A stretch of 39,542 bases of DNA from Candidatus Daviesbacteria bacterium (GCA_021731695.1 JAKFWZ010000102.1:1-39542), one strand, 5' to 3'. Counted from the first letter of the stretch, positions 1-8,590 are shown. Translations and numbers: made by a program. Notes: a model not told the origin generated them from the sequence alone.

Positions 1-6
1 AACTAT

Positions 7-537
7 ATGATATTCACTAAAACAAAATTAAAAGACGCTTTTGTTATAGATTTAGAAAAACGCGAAGATGAGCGTGGATTTTTCGCCAGAACTTTTTGTG
101 TTAACGAATTTAAAGATGCAGGAATTGAGATAGAAATTCTTCAGGCAAATACAAATTTAAGTTTAAAAAAGGGAACACTTCGTGGAATGCATTTTCAACA
201 CTCTCCTTATGAAGAAGATAAAGTTGTTAGATGCACAAAGGGTGCGCTATTTGATGTAATTATCGATTTAAGAAAAGATTCAGCAACATATAAGCAATGG
301 TTAGGAGTTGAGCTATCCGAATATAATCATAGAGCATTATTTGTTCCAAAAGGTTTTGCTCACGGATTCGTAACATTAGAAGACAATACTGAGGCTAATT
401 ATTTAGTTTCTCAGATTTATACACCTGGAGCTGAAGGTGGAATCAGATTTAACGATCCCTTATTTAATATCGAATGGCCGATTGAACCAATTTATGTTTC
501 AGCAAAAGACGCAAACCACCCGGATTATAAAGGATAA
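7..537 (+). CDS. dTDP-4-dehydrorhamnose 3,5-epimerase-like protein (RmlC/RfbC family)
   Basis: A 176-aa cupin-type sugar epimerase. Family knowledge: RmlC epimerises C3 and C5 of dTDP-4-keto-6-deoxyglucose in the cytoplasm on the way to dTDP-rhamnose and related surface sugars. Seen: the early DERGFF segment, the LRGMHFQ motif with the likely catalytic His62, the KVVRC core strand, the FVPKGFAHGF strand, and IYTP with Tyr138 at the position of the usual general acid. Length matches the family (about 175-185 aa). It begins a run of same-strand genes for surface carbohydrate; the next gene follows after a 48-nt spacer. No Shine-Dalgarno precedes the ATG and the window starts 6 nt upstream, so the promoter is not visible. 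The exact nucleotide-sugar substrate is unknown: rfbA/B/D are not in the window and 3-epimerase-only relatives exist. Confidence 0.85.
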   Translation: MIFTKTKLKDAFVIDLEKREDERGFFARTFCVNEFKDAGIEIEILQANTNLSLKKGTLRGMHFQHSPYEEDKVVRCTKGALFDVIIDLRKDSATYKQWLGVELSEYNHRALFVPKGFAHGFVTLEDNTEANYLVSQIYTPGAEGGIRFNDPLFNIEWPIEPIYVSAKDANHPDYKG

Positions 538-585
538 GCAAAGCTTGAGACCTTGTCAAAAGCTGAGCTTGCAAAGCCATAAAAT

Positions 586-1884
586 ATGATAATTATTGAT
601 ACAGCATTAGAAAAATTAGCAGCAGAAGGAAAGTCCATTAAGGTGGGAATGGTTGGGGCTGGATTTATGGCCTCAGGAACTGCATTAGAATCTTTTAAAT
701 ACACAAAAGGAATTACAATCGTTGCAATTTCAAATCGAAATTTAGAAAAAGCCAAAAAAGCATATACACAAGCTGGCGTTGAAAATGTAAAAGAAATAAA
801 TTCTCAAGATGATTTAGATAATTCTATAAAAGCTGGTGAATTTTCGGTTACAGCAGATCCTATGTTTTTATGTAACTCGAAAGATATTGATGTCATTTTA
901 GAAATGACTGGAAATGTTGAATTTGGAGCGAACGTTGCACTTAAAGCAATTAAGAATAAAAAACATTTTGTTTCTTTTAATGCTGAACTTTTTGGGACTC
1001 TCGGAGCCATCTTAAAAAAATATGCTGATGAAGCGGGAGTTATTTTTACCTTAGCAGATGGTGATCAGCCAGTTGTTCAAATGAATCTTTATAGATTTGT
1101 TAAAGGTATTGGTATTCGTCCTGTACTCGCTGGAAATATAAAAGGACTTCAGGATGAATATAGAAATCCTACAACTCAGGAAGGTTTTGCAAAAAAGTGG
1201 GGACAGAATGTTGAAATGGTTACATCATTTGCTGACGGATCTAAAGTTTCTTTTGAACAAGCAGTTGTTGCAAACGCTACTGGAATGGGTGTTTTAAAAA
1301 GAGGAATGACAGGTCCAACAGTTGAAACGGGTACTAAAATTGATGAATCTGTAAATTGGTTTCCTCAGGATAAATTAATTGAAAGTAATGGTGTAGTTGA
1401 TTATGTGGTTGGTGCTTTTCCAGGACCAGGAGTGTTTGTTCTCGGAACGATTAATGATCCGATTCAAAAACATTATTTAAATTTATATAAACTAGGCGAA
1501 GGTCCGCTATATTGTTTTTATACTCCATATCATCTTTGTCATTTTGAAGTTCCGAATACAATTGGAAGAGCAGTGCTATTTAATGATGCAGGCTTAACTC
1601 CAATGGGTGCCCATACAGTTGATGTTTGCGCAGCTGCTAAAAAAGACTTAAAAGCCGGAGAAATATTAGATGGAATTGGCGGATATATGGTTTACGGACT
1701 TTGCGAAAATTCGGAAACCTTTATGAAAGAGAATCTTTTGCCGTTAGGATTGATGGAGGGATGCAAATTAAAAAAGAATATTAAAAAAGATGTTGTTTTA
1801 ACTTTTGATGATGTTGAACTTGATGAAACTTTATCATCGGTAAGACTTTGGAAAGAGCAAGTAAAAATATTTTTTGAAAAATGA
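586..1884 (+). CDS. NAD(P)-dependent oxidoreductase with C-terminal SAF domain (COG4091-like, homoserine dehydrogenase-like)
   Basis: A 432-aa protein with an N-terminal Rossmann fold: VGMVGAGFMASG at about residues 20-31 is the dinucleotide-binding loop. It resembles the group annotated as predicted homoserine dehydrogenase with a SAF domain (COG4091). The C-terminal part (about 340-400, including TVDVCAAAKKDLKAGEILDGIGGY) has the SAF/AFP-like pattern. These proteins often sit beside nucleotide-sugar epimerases in surface polysaccharide clusters, as here, so a role in making an unusual sugar is more likely than threonine biosynthesis; that is inference from context. It lies 48 nt after the epimerase and 6 nt before the next membrane protein, consistent with one operon. 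The spacer before it holds AGCTTGC-type words and no Shine-Dalgarno. Confidence 0.8.
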   Translation: MIIIDTALEKLAAEGKSIKVGMVGAGFMASGTALESFKYTKGITIVAISNRNLEKAKKAYTQAGVENVKEINSQDDLDNSIKAGEFSVTADPMFLCNSKDIDVILEMTGNVEFGANVALKAIKNKKHFVSFNAELFGTLGAILKKYADEAGVIFTLADGDQPVVQMNLYRFVKGIGIRPVLAGNIKGLQDEYRNPTTQEGFAKKWGQNVEMVTSFADGSKVSFEQAVVANATGMGVLKRGMTGPTVETGTKIDESVNWFPQDKLIESNGVVDYVVGAFPGPGVFVLGTINDPIQKHYLNLYKLGEGPLYCFYTPYHLCHFEVPNTIGRAVLFNDAGLTPMGAHTVDVCAAAKKDLKAGEILDGIGGYMVYGLCENSETFMKENLLPLGLMEGCKLKKNIKKDVVLTFDDVELDETLSSVRLWKEQVKIFFEK

Positions 1885-1890
1885 AACTAA

Positions 1891-3450
1891 ATGAAAAAAA
1901 ACTTAAAATTAAAACTGCTTAATTATTTTTTTAAATTTCTTTCTCTCTTAGGATTAGGACTTGTTGTATTATTTTTATTCTCGCTATCTATAAAAGGTGA
2001 AGCAGGAAACCCTTTGTATTTTCAAACTGAACTCAGCACAAAAATTGGTGGACCATTTGAATCATCCGGAACAAATTCAAGATATGCTTTAACAAAATCT
2101 ATTGTTGATTCTAATTCGTTTTTCTTTACCGAAGAACTTGCGAAATTTGCATCTCCGGATTTAACAATCTATAAAGGAAGATATACGACTTTATTTACAC
2201 CCGGAGTTTCATTTGCGGCAGTACCATTTTATTATTTAGGAAAATTGGTTGGAGTCCCGCAATTTATTACATTTCTTTCGACTTTATTATTTGCTTCATT
2301 TAATATTTTACTTATTTATTTAATCTCCAGAAAACTTAAAGCAACAAAGGTTTTTAGTTTAATCGCAGGACTTATTTTTGCTTTTGGAACAAATGGCTTA
2401 GGTTATTCGTCAAGTATGACTCAACATCATTTGAGTGTTTTATTAATTCTTTTAGTAATTCTAAATTCAATTAGCAAAAGAAATCTTGTTAACAATTTAG
2501 TTTTAGGACTTTTAATTGGTGCAGGAATTTTAGTAGATATTCCAAATGCGTTTATGATGGCGCCAGCTGCAATTTATGCATTTTTTAAACATTTTCAAAT
2601 TGAAAATGTTGAGGGAAAAAGTAAACTAAAAATAAATCCATTTTTTGTTGCAATCATTGTCGGACTTATACCAATGGCAGTAATTTTTGGTTGGTATAAT
2701 TATTCAACAAATGGTTCGTTTACTGTACTTGCCCAAAGCATCGGAAGAAGCGACTTTTTTGCAACCGATGAAATAAAAGAAATAAATAAACAATCCAGCT
2801 CAAATTTTTCAAACGAAGCTCCTGAATTAATTCCTTTTGCAACCAGACTTCAATTTAATGGAGCATATATATTATTAATCAGTAATGAAAGAGGAATATT
2901 CTTCTACAATCCGATCTTATTTTTTGGATTATTAGGATTGTTCTTAGCATATAAGAACAGAACAAATAACGATTTAGTTGTTTTAATTACAGCGATTGTT
3001 TTAGTAAATATAACAATGTATTCAATGTTTGGAGATCCGTGGGGCGGATGGTCGTATGGACCAAGATATTTAATTCCATCAATTGCTTTGCTTTCTGTAG
3101 GGATTGGGTATGCTTTAACCAGAGTTGATAGAAACCCATTTGCGATAATTCTTTTTGCAGTACTTACAATCTACTCTGTGAGCGTAAGCGTTTTGGGTTC
3201 AGTAACTACAAATCTTCTTCCTCCAAAAGTTGAGGCGGAAAATTTAGCAACTCCAGTGCCATATACATATTTGTATAACTATCAAATGGCTGAGAGGAAC
3301 CAATCAGGTGTATTGATCTATAATTTGTATTTAAAAAATATTATGAATGTAAAAATATTTATTTATGTTTACTCGGCTTTAATTGTTACTTTAATTTTTT
3401 CATTACTTGCAGCAGGAATTATTTTTAAGGAAAAGGAGAAAAGTGTTTAA
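1891..3450 (+). CDS. Polytopic GT-C-like membrane glycosyltransferase
   Basis: A 519-aa protein with an N-terminal transmembrane helix (about 14-34), an extracytoplasmic first loop, then many hydrophobic helices. The first loop carries SRYALTKSIVDSNSF, and YKGRYTTLFTPGVSF follows near 93-107. This Arg-Tyr-Ala-Leu and GRY...PG arrangement is typical of GT-C enzymes (PMT/ArnT/GT39 relatives), which move a sugar from a polyprenyl-phosphate donor on the outer face of the membrane. The donor and acceptor cannot be read from the sequence. It starts 6 nt after the SAF-domain gene and its end overlaps the next GT-C gene by 8 nt, so the two are probably translationally coupled. Confidence 0.65.
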   Translation: MKKNLKLKLLNYFFKFLSLLGLGLVVLFLFSLSIKGEAGNPLYFQTELSTKIGGPFESSGTNSRYALTKSIVDSNSFFFTEELAKFASPDLTIYKGRYTTLFTPGVSFAAVPFYYLGKLVGVPQFITFLSTLLFASFNILLIYLISRKLKATKVFSLIAGLIFAFGTNGLGYSSSMTQHHLSVLLILLVILNSISKRNLVNNLVLGLLIGAGILVDIPNAFMMAPAAIYAFFKHFQIENVEGKSKLKINPFFVAIIVGLIPMAVIFGWYNYSTNGSFTVLAQSIGRSDFFATDEIKEINKQSSSNFSNEAPELIPFATRLQFNGAYILLISNERGIFFYNPILFFGLLGLFLAYKNRTNNDLVVLITAIVLVNITMYSMFGDPWGGWSYGPRYLIPSIALLSVGIGYALTRVDRNPFAIILFAVLTIYSVSVSVLGSVTTNLLPPKVEAENLATPVPYTYLYNYQMAERNQSGVLIYNLYLKNIMNVKIFIYVYSALIVTLIFSLLAAGIIFKEKEKSV

Positions 3451-5071
3451 TCTTTCAATCAATATTAATTTTTTAAATAGATTTGTAAAAAGACTGGAAA
3501 AATCAGCATTAGCAATTGTGATTTATTTACTGATTTTAATTTCAGTTGGGGCTTTTCTTTATTATTATTTCAATGGTTTAGGACTTGCTTATAACGATGC
3601 AAGATCTCATTTAGATATTGGAAGAAGAGTTGTTGAAGGATTAAAGCCAGGTGCTGCGCAACTTGGGTCTGTTTGGTTGCCGCTTCCGCATATCTTAATG
3701 GTTCCGACCATCTGGAATGATTTTATGTGGCACTCAGGTTTAGCGGGTGCAATCGTTTCAATGATTTCCTTCGTTGCAACTGGAGTTTTAGTTTATAAAT
3801 TTTTAGAAAAAATTGGTGTAGGAATTTTTGGAAGAATAATTGGAGTTCTCATATTTGCAGCAAACATTAATATTCTTTATTTGCAATCAACTGCAATGAC
3901 CGAACTTTTACTACTCGCAGTTATGACTGCGGGAGTTTATGAATTAATGCTTTGGCACAAAAACGGAAATGTTTTGAATTTAATTAAAGCTGCTTTTTGG
4001 GTAATGCTTTCAACTTTAACAAGATATGATGGATGGTTCCTGTTTGTTTTTACTTCCGGCCTCGTTGTATTAAATGTTTGGAGAAAAGAGAATTTTAAAT
4101 TCAGCTGGAGAAATCTTACTAAGATGGAGGGCGCATATATTTTATTTGCTACCTTAGCCGCTTTTGGAGTTTTTCTCTGGTTACTTTGGAACTTACTAAT
4201 TTTTAAAGATCCACTTTATTTTGCTTTTGGTCCATATTCTGCGCATACACAACAGGATCAATTGGATGCTGCTGGAATTTTAAGTACAAAAGGAAATATT
4301 GTTTTGTCAGTTAAACATTATATGTATGCTCTTGTTTATAACTCAAACTTATTTATCTCGGTTTTGGCTTTTTTTGGAGCAGTATATTTATGGCTTGATA
4401 AAAAAGTTTCAACTGGAATAAAACTTGCGTCAACTGCATTAACAGTACCTTTGTTATTTAACGTTATTGCTTTATATTTCGGACATTCAGTTTTATTTAT
4501 TCAGGGAATTTCCGGAAATACATGGTTTAATGTTAGGTATGGAGTCATGATGGTTCCATCAATTGCAATTTTTACCGGATTTTTAGTAGATAGATTAAAA
4601 GATTTTAGATACGTTTTACTCGGACTAATTCTCTTGGTTATCACAATTCAATTCACAAGTTACGACGCTGTGACTATTGATGATGCCAGAGTTGGTTCAT
4701 CTCAGAAAAATGTTTCAGAAGTATCAGGATGGCTCGGTAGAAATGCAGCAGATAAAGAGGGTTACATTTTAATTTCAGCAGCTTCTCATGACGCGATTAT
4801 TTTTTCATCTGGATTACCAATGAGTAAATTTATTCATGAAGGTACTGGAAGATATTGGGAGTCGGCAACAACAAATCCTGAAAGATGGGCGAGATGGATA
4901 ATTATGCGTTCATATGACGATAACGATCAAACATGGAGAGCTGTTTCAAAAACACCTGATTTAAATGGCTATAATCTGATTGAAAAATATCCGTTTGCAG
5001 ATATTTATGAATTGAGGGGTGAATTTTTACCTAGTTTAAATACAAAGCCTGTACTTGGTAAACAGAGGTGA
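3443..5071 (+). CDS. Polytopic GT-C-like membrane glycosyltransferase (ArnT/PMT-like)
   Basis: About 542 aa from the chosen GTG start. A good Shine-Dalgarno (AAGGAG, 3433-3438) lies 4 nt upstream of this GTG; a TTG at 3407 also opens the frame but has no ribosome site and would overlap the previous gene by 44 nt. The start overlaps the preceding stop by 8 nt. After the first helix comes an extracytoplasmic loop with AYNDARSHLDIGRR and LGSVWLPLPHI, the acidic-plus-Arg and WLPLP pattern of a GT-C branch common in archaea and candidate phyla, followed by about ten hydrophobic segments and a C-terminal soluble domain. Likely role: transfer of a lipid-linked sugar to a surface polymer or protein. 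Acceptor unknown. Confidence 0.65.
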   Translation: MFNLSININFLNRFVKRLEKSALAIVIYLLILISVGAFLYYYFNGLGLAYNDARSHLDIGRRVVEGLKPGAAQLGSVWLPLPHILMVPTIWNDFMWHSGLAGAIVSMISFVATGVLVYKFLEKIGVGIFGRIIGVLIFAANINILYLQSTAMTELLLLAVMTAGVYELMLWHKNGNVLNLIKAAFWVMLSTLTRYDGWFLFVFTSGLVVLNVWRKENFKFSWRNLTKMEGAYILFATLAAFGVFLWLLWNLLIFKDPLYFAFGPYSAHTQQDQLDAAGILSTKGNIVLSVKHYMYALVYNSNLFISVLAFFGAVYLWLDKKVSTGIKLASTALTVPLLFNVIALYFGHSVLFIQGISGNTWFNVRYGVMMVPSIAIFTGFLVDRLKDFRYVLLGLILLVITIQFTSYDAVTIDDARVGSSQKNVSEVSGWLGRNAADKEGYILISAASHDAIIFSSGLPMSKFIHEGTGRYWESATTNPERWARWIIMRSYDDNDQTWRAVSKTPDLNGYNLIEKYPFADIYELRGEFLPSLNTKPVLGKQR

Positions 5072-5119
5072 TCCTTGGATCATGATTTCTTTTTGGCCAG
5101 CGTAAAGTGTAAAAACACA

Positions 5120-6124
5120 ATGTTCAAATTTATTATGAAAAGTAAATATATTCTTATTGCTTTAGTGCTTACTATCCCGATTATCATGTTGCCCTTTTTA
5201 TTGAAGGAGCAGGTTGAAAAAAAAGAGCCTTATTGGGAATTTAGATCTGTTGATACTGTTAAATATTCAAGAGATGTTGCAGGTCAGATGTTAAAAAACC
5301 CGGATTTTGATGAAGTAATAGATAAACAAATAGCTGATATCGCCTCACTTGGTGCCAGTCATGTAGCCATAGGTTCTCCCTATGACCAAAAATATGTACC
5401 GTTTTTAAAAAGATGGGTCAAAGCTGCAAGGAAAAATAATTTAAAAGTCTGGTTTAGGGGAAATTTTAACGGTTGGGAGAATTGGTTTGGATACGAAAGA
5501 ATTGATAGGGAGCAACATAAAAAATTACTCAAGGAGTTTATAGTAGATAATCCGGATTTGTTTGAAGATGGAGATATTTTTACCTCATGTCCTGAATGCG
5601 AAAATGGTGGACCCGGCGACCCCCGTCTAAACGGAGACCCGGAAGGACATAAACAATTTTTAATTGATGAATATAATATTTCAAACGAAGCATTCGGTAG
5701 TATCGGCAAAAAGGTAAATTCGGGTTTTTACTCAATGAATTTTGATGTCGCTAAATTGATCATGGATTCTGAAACCACCAGAAAGTTAGGAAACGTTGTG
5801 GTTATTGATCACTATATAAAAGATCCGGTTCAGGTTTCAGAAGATGCTAAGTTCATCGCAAAACAAAGTGGCGGAAAAGTAGTTTTAGGTGAACTCGGAG
5901 CTCCAATTCCTGATATTCATGGGGAGATGACTGAGGAAGAACAGGCTGAATGGATCAAACAGGCTCTGGAAGAGGCAGTCAAAACGCCGGAAATTACAGG
6001 TATAAATTACTGGGTTAATGTCGGAGGCTCAACGAGGCTTTGGAATGATGACGGACAAGCGAGAAAAGCAGTTGATGTTATAAAGACATATTATAGTGAA
6101 ACTAAACTGCAAGCTCCTCGTTGA
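5120..6124 (+). CDS. Membrane-anchored glycoside-hydrolase-like (TIM barrel) protein
   Basis: About 334 aa from ATG 5120; ATG 5135 is equally possible and a TTG at 5075 is less so, because the hydrophobic segment KYILIALVLTIPIIMLPFLL would then sit well inside. One N-terminal helix acts as signal anchor, the rest is extracytoplasmic. The remainder looks like a (beta/alpha)8 glycosidase: a repeated beta-strand/helix pattern, FTSCPECENG with a candidate acid/base Glu, and VVLGELG with a candidate nucleophile Glu, followed by GINYWVNVGG as in cellulase-like folds. The assignment of catalytic residues is inference. It lies 48 nt after the GT-C gene (from ATG 5120) and may trim or remodel the glycan made by the cluster. 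No family number is claimed. Confidence 0.5.
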   Translation: MFKFIMKSKYILIALVLTIPIIMLPFLLKEQVEKKEPYWEFRSVDTVKYSRDVAGQMLKNPDFDEVIDKQIADIASLGASHVAIGSPYDQKYVPFLKRWVKAARKNNLKVWFRGNFNGWENWFGYERIDREQHKKLLKEFIVDNPDLFEDGDIFTSCPECENGGPGDPRLNGDPEGHKQFLIDEYNISNEAFGSIGKKVNSGFYSMNFDVAKLIMDSETTRKLGNVVVIDHYIKDPVQVSEDAKFIAKQSGGKVVLGELGAPIPDIHGEMTEEEQAEWIKQALEEAVKTPEITGINYWVNVGGSTRLWNDDGQARKAVDVIKTYYSETKLQAPR

Positions 6125-6149
6125 TTGTAGCCCATAGTCGTGATATAAT
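6121..6149 (+). promoter_or_regulatory. Promoter of sortase-substrate gene
   Basis: TTGATT (6121-6126), 17-nt spacer, TATAAT (6144-6149), followed by ATCCC. The -35 box overlaps the stop codon of the upstream gene. Predicted start of transcription is near 6156, which gives this gene a leader of about 54 nt, unlike most others in the window. Confidence 0.7.
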
Positions 6150-6174
6150 ATCCCATAAGATTTTTTCAGAGGTT

Positions 6175-6209
6175 AAAACCTTGAAAGATTTTGTATTAAA
6201 GGTTTTTTT
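6175..6209 (+). terminator. Terminator-like hairpin with U-tract in the leader, abutting the ATG
   Basis: AAAACCTT (6175-6182) can pair with AAGGTTTT (6199-6206), and the 3' arm runs into seven T (6203-6209) directly before the ATG at 6210. It resembles a weak intrinsic terminator or attenuator. No Shine-Dalgarno lies between hairpin and ATG. Confidence 0.35.
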
Positions 6210-6839
6210 ATGAAGATATTAGCTTCAGTTTTGATTACTTTTGTTTTGTTTTTATCTGTCGCGTTCAATGCGCAGGCTGCTACTGCTCCCAAATTCACTT
6301 CATGCGTAAATCCACAGGGTGAGATTGTTGCTCAATATGCTTACGGAACTCATGGTATAGCTGGAAAAACAGCTTCATTTGAAGGTAGCGATGCAGTTTA
6401 CAAACTCTCAGGAGACGCATTAACTCAATGTTTTTGTTCCTCAAACGGAACAGGAATTCAGACAGACTGGTGGAAAGTTTCATCTCTAACTTCAGAAGAA
6501 ATTGATTTATTAAAATCTCAAGGCTGGATTTATATTCCAATCGGAGCTTTATGGGGGCTTAGCGTTGACCCATATTTAACTTTAAACTCAGAATTTGTTT
6601 GTAAATCCGGACCAAATGGCGGAAGTGGTGGAAGTTCAAATGGAAGTTATTCAGGATCTTCAAGTTCGAATGGTGGTAACGGAGGAGTTTTAGGAGCTGC
6701 GGTTGGGGGAGTTGGTAGCGTTCTAGGTTTAGCTTCTACAGGTAATACAAAATTACTTTATTCAATATTTACGTTTTCAGTATTAGCTCTTCTTTCCGGT
6801 GTGTTTCTTAAATTTAGAGCAAAAAAATTGACCAAATAA
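6210..6839 (+). CDS. Secreted surface protein with LASTG sorting signal (sortase substrate)
   Basis: 209 aa. An N-terminal signal peptide ends at AQA/ATA (about residue 23). The body contains four Cys (C32, the CFC pair, and C in FVCKSG), probably disulfide-bonded outside the cell. A Gly/Ser-rich linker (about 134-172) leads to LASTG at 174-178, a hydrophobic helix and a basic tail (KFRAKKLTK). This is the layout of a cell-wall sorting signal with Ala replacing Pro of LPXTG. The sortase gene lies 43 nt downstream, so enzyme and substrate are probably dedicated partners. The body itself is of unknown function. Confidence 0.65.
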   Translation: MKILASVLITFVLFLSVAFNAQAATAPKFTSCVNPQGEIVAQYAYGTHGIAGKTASFEGSDAVYKLSGDALTQCFCSSNGTGIQTDWWKVSSLTSEEIDLLKSQGWIYIPIGALWGLSVDPYLTLNSEFVCKSGPNGGSGGSSNGSYSGSSSSNGGNGGVLGAAVGGVGSVLGLASTGNTKLLYSIFTFSVLALLSGVFLKFRAKKLTK

Positions 6840-6882
6840 TTTCATTTCAATGAATGAGTATAAATGCTATTCATCGTAAATT

Positions 6883-7440
6883 ATGAACATAAAAATACCT
6901 CGAGTAAATTCTTTAGCCAATCTTTTTTTGACAATTTCTGCTATAGGTTTTTTAACCACAGGATATTTTCTCTACGAACGAAATAACCCTCAAAATTTAG
7001 CTTTTGATGTAAATGTTTCAGAAAAAAGCTATCAAGCTGAAATTACCAGTGAACCCGTAGGAATTGAAATAAAAGATCAAAACATTTTTCTTCCGATAAT
7101 CCCTGCTGAAATTAAAGACAACAAATGGGAATCTTCCTCAAAAGGCATTTCATATCTTAAATCTTCTGTTATACCCGGACAAACAGGTAACAGCGTTTTA
7201 TATGGTCATAACTGGCCTAATTTATTAGGAAACCTTAAAAATGTTAAACCAAATCAGAAGATAAAAATATTTTATGCTGACGGCAGTTCTATGGAATTTT
7301 CAGTTGAATATACAACTGAAGTTAAACCTTCTGCAATTGATGTAATAAAACCATCAAACAATAAGAAATTAACAATTTATACTTGTAGCGGATTTTTAGA
7401 CAGCAAGAGATTTGTTGTTGTGGCAATTCCTTTAGTCTAA
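6883..7440 (+). CDS. Sortase (transpeptidase, class D/F-like)
   Basis: 185 aa with one N-terminal membrane helix (about 13-31) and an extracytoplasmic sortase beta-barrel. The catalytic triad is readable: His109 in VLYGHN, Cys168 in IYTCSG, Arg176 in SKRFVV. Family role: cleaves the sorting motif between Thr and Gly and transfers the protein to a surface acceptor. The neighbouring upstream protein carries LASTG and is the obvious substrate. A TATAAA at 6859-6864 may serve a separate promoter. A 55-aa membrane protein follows after 9 nt. Confidence 0.88.
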   Translation: MNIKIPRVNSLANLFLTISAIGFLTTGYFLYERNNPQNLAFDVNVSEKSYQAEITSEPVGIEIKDQNIFLPIIPAEIKDNKWESSSKGISYLKSSVIPGQTGNSVLYGHNWPNLLGNLKNVKPNQKIKIFYADGSSMEFSVEYTTEVKPSAIDVIKPSNNKKLTIYTCSGFLDSKRFVVVAIPLV

Positions 7441-7449
7441 AATGGCCGC

Positions 7450-7617
7450 ATGTTTATTAAGCTTTGGAAATTTCTCAATAATGACATTGTCTTTTGGATA
7501 TTTGCGTTAGTGCTATCATTATTTTCAGCCCTCTATATTATTAATAAAGAAGATATAAAAATAACAGTTACGTTTGGTGAATCATACGGACATAAGACTT
7601 TTACAATAGGTCGCTAG
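7450..7617 (+). CDS. Small single-pass membrane protein (55 aa)
   Basis: A complete small frame beginning MFIKLWKFLNND and ending FTIGR. It has one hydrophobic helix (IVFWIFALVLSLFSALYII, about residues 13-31) after a basic/aromatic N-terminus and a short hydrophilic tail. It starts 9 nt after the sortase stop on the same strand and is likely in the same transcript. No homolog is recognised. It could be an accessory of the sortase system, but only position supports that. Low complexity is absent and codon use looks like the neighbours, which favours a real gene. Confidence 0.45.
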   Translation: MFIKLWKFLNNDIVFWIFALVLSLFSALYIINKEDIKITVTFGESYGHKTFTIGR

Positions 7618-7721
7618 GCAAAACCTGCGATTCTTCGAATCTAAAGCAGAGCTTGCAAAGTCATAAGCAGCGCTTGCGTCTAACGCCTAAAGTAAACTTA
7701 CGACTTTGTCTTAGAAAAAGC

Positions 7722-7750
7722 TTGCCAAATCTGACCACTGGTGGTATAAA
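7722..7750 (+). promoter_or_regulatory. Leaderless promoter of the cyclophilin gene
   Basis: TTGCCA (7722-7727), 17-nt spacer, TATAAA (7745-7750). The ATG at 7761 is 10 nt after the -10 box, so the transcript would have a leader of only a few nucleotides and no ribosome site. Confidence 0.65.
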
Positions 7751-7760
7751 CTTTTATGGG

Positions 7761-8423
7761 ATGAGTGAAAAAAGCTTTACGGTAATTTTTATAGCCATTA
7801 CAATTGTTGCAGTAATAGGGATTGTCACCTCCCGTCTTATCAGTTCAACTCCAGCAGTAGCGCCGCAAGCTTCAGGCCCAAGCTCTACAGAGCCGGTTGA
7901 AGAAGAAGCATCGCAAGCTGCAGCTAAAACCGATTCTATGAATGCAAAAAAAACATATGCAAAAGCGCCTGCTTCGATGTCTGTCGCAGAACTTAAGAAT
8001 AGAAAAGCAGTAATTGAAACAAATAAAGGAACGATTGAGTTTGAAATTTATCCGGAAGCTAGCCAGGCTGCAACTAATTTTATCTTTTTAACTAATGAGG
8101 GTTTCTATAATGATTTAACTTTCCATCGCGTTGTTCCCGGATTTGTTATTCAGGGAGGGGATCCTTTAGGAAATGGACAGGGCGGACCTGGTTATCGCTT
8201 TAACGATGAACCGGTCAAAAGAAAATATGATAAAGGAATTGTGGCTATGGCAAATTCAGGACCAAATACTAACGGCTCACAATTTTTTATAATGCTTGAT
8301 GACAATCCTGATTTGCCTGCAAAATATACGATTTTTGGAAAAGTGACGAAGGGACAGAATGTTGTGGATAAAATTGCCGTTGGGGATGTGATGGAATCTG
8401 TTTCAATAGCGCCTCTAAAATAA
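7761..8423 (+). CDS. Membrane-anchored peptidyl-prolyl cis-trans isomerase (cyclophilin type)
   Basis: 220 aa from ATG 7761. The frame is open back to 7653, but the promoter at 7722-7750 fixes the later start, and the upstream part is spacer sequence. One N-terminal helix (about residues 6-26) and an Ala/Ser/Pro/Glu linker precede a compact cyclophilin domain (about 75-220): IETNKGTIEFEIYPE, FHRVVPGFVIQGGDP with the catalytic Arg, and MANSGPNTNGSQFFIML. Cyclophilins catalyse prolyl isomerisation; the anchor puts this one outside the membrane, where it would help fold secreted proteins. It may be released or stay anchored. Confidence 0.9.
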   Translation: MSEKSFTVIFIAITIVAVIGIVTSRLISSTPAVAPQASGPSSTEPVEEEASQAAAKTDSMNAKKTYAKAPASMSVAELKNRKAVIETNKGTIEFEIYPEASQAATNFIFLTNEGFYNDLTFHRVVPGFVIQGGDPLGNGQGGPGYRFNDEPVKRKYDKGIVAMANSGPNTNGSQFFIMLDDNPDLPAKYTIFGKVTKGQNVVDKIAVGDVMESVSIAPLK

Positions 8424-8426
8424 TTT

Positions 8427-8528
8427 CGTTTATCGTTTATCGTTTATCGTTTATCGTTTATCGTTTATCGTTTATCGTTTATCGTTTATCGTTTATCGTT
8501 TATCGTTTATCGTTTATCGTTTATCGTT
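8427..8528 (+). repeat. (CGTTTAT)n heptanucleotide tandem repeat, about 14.6 copies
   Basis: A 102-nt perfect array of the 7-nt unit CGTTTAT starts 3 nt after the cyclophilin stop. The tract is followed by AACTAACC/AATAACC words whose complement is loosely similar to the unit, then by the next promoter. Because 7 is not a multiple of 3 and no frame crosses it, it is a non-coding microsatellite that could vary in length by slippage. Confidence 0.95.
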
Positions 8529-8575
8529 GTCTTCCATGAACTAACTAACCAATAACCAGCTAACCGAATATCCCG

Positions 8576-8584
8576 TGATACACT
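8576..8584 (+). promoter_or_regulatory. Extended -10 promoter, leaderless
   Basis: TGaTACACT (8576-8584) is an extended -10 element; the ATG at 8591 follows 6 nt later, exactly where transcription should start. No clear -35 box. Confidence 0.5.
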
Positions 8585-8590
8585 ATTTGA

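Noticed and set aside
7653-7760. N-terminal extension of the cyclophilin
   Set aside because: It is encoded by the repeat-rich spacer and covers the promoter; the signal-anchor starts at ATG 7761.
8427-8528. CRISPR-like array
   Set aside because: The unit is 7 nt with no spacers; it is a simple tandem microsatellite.
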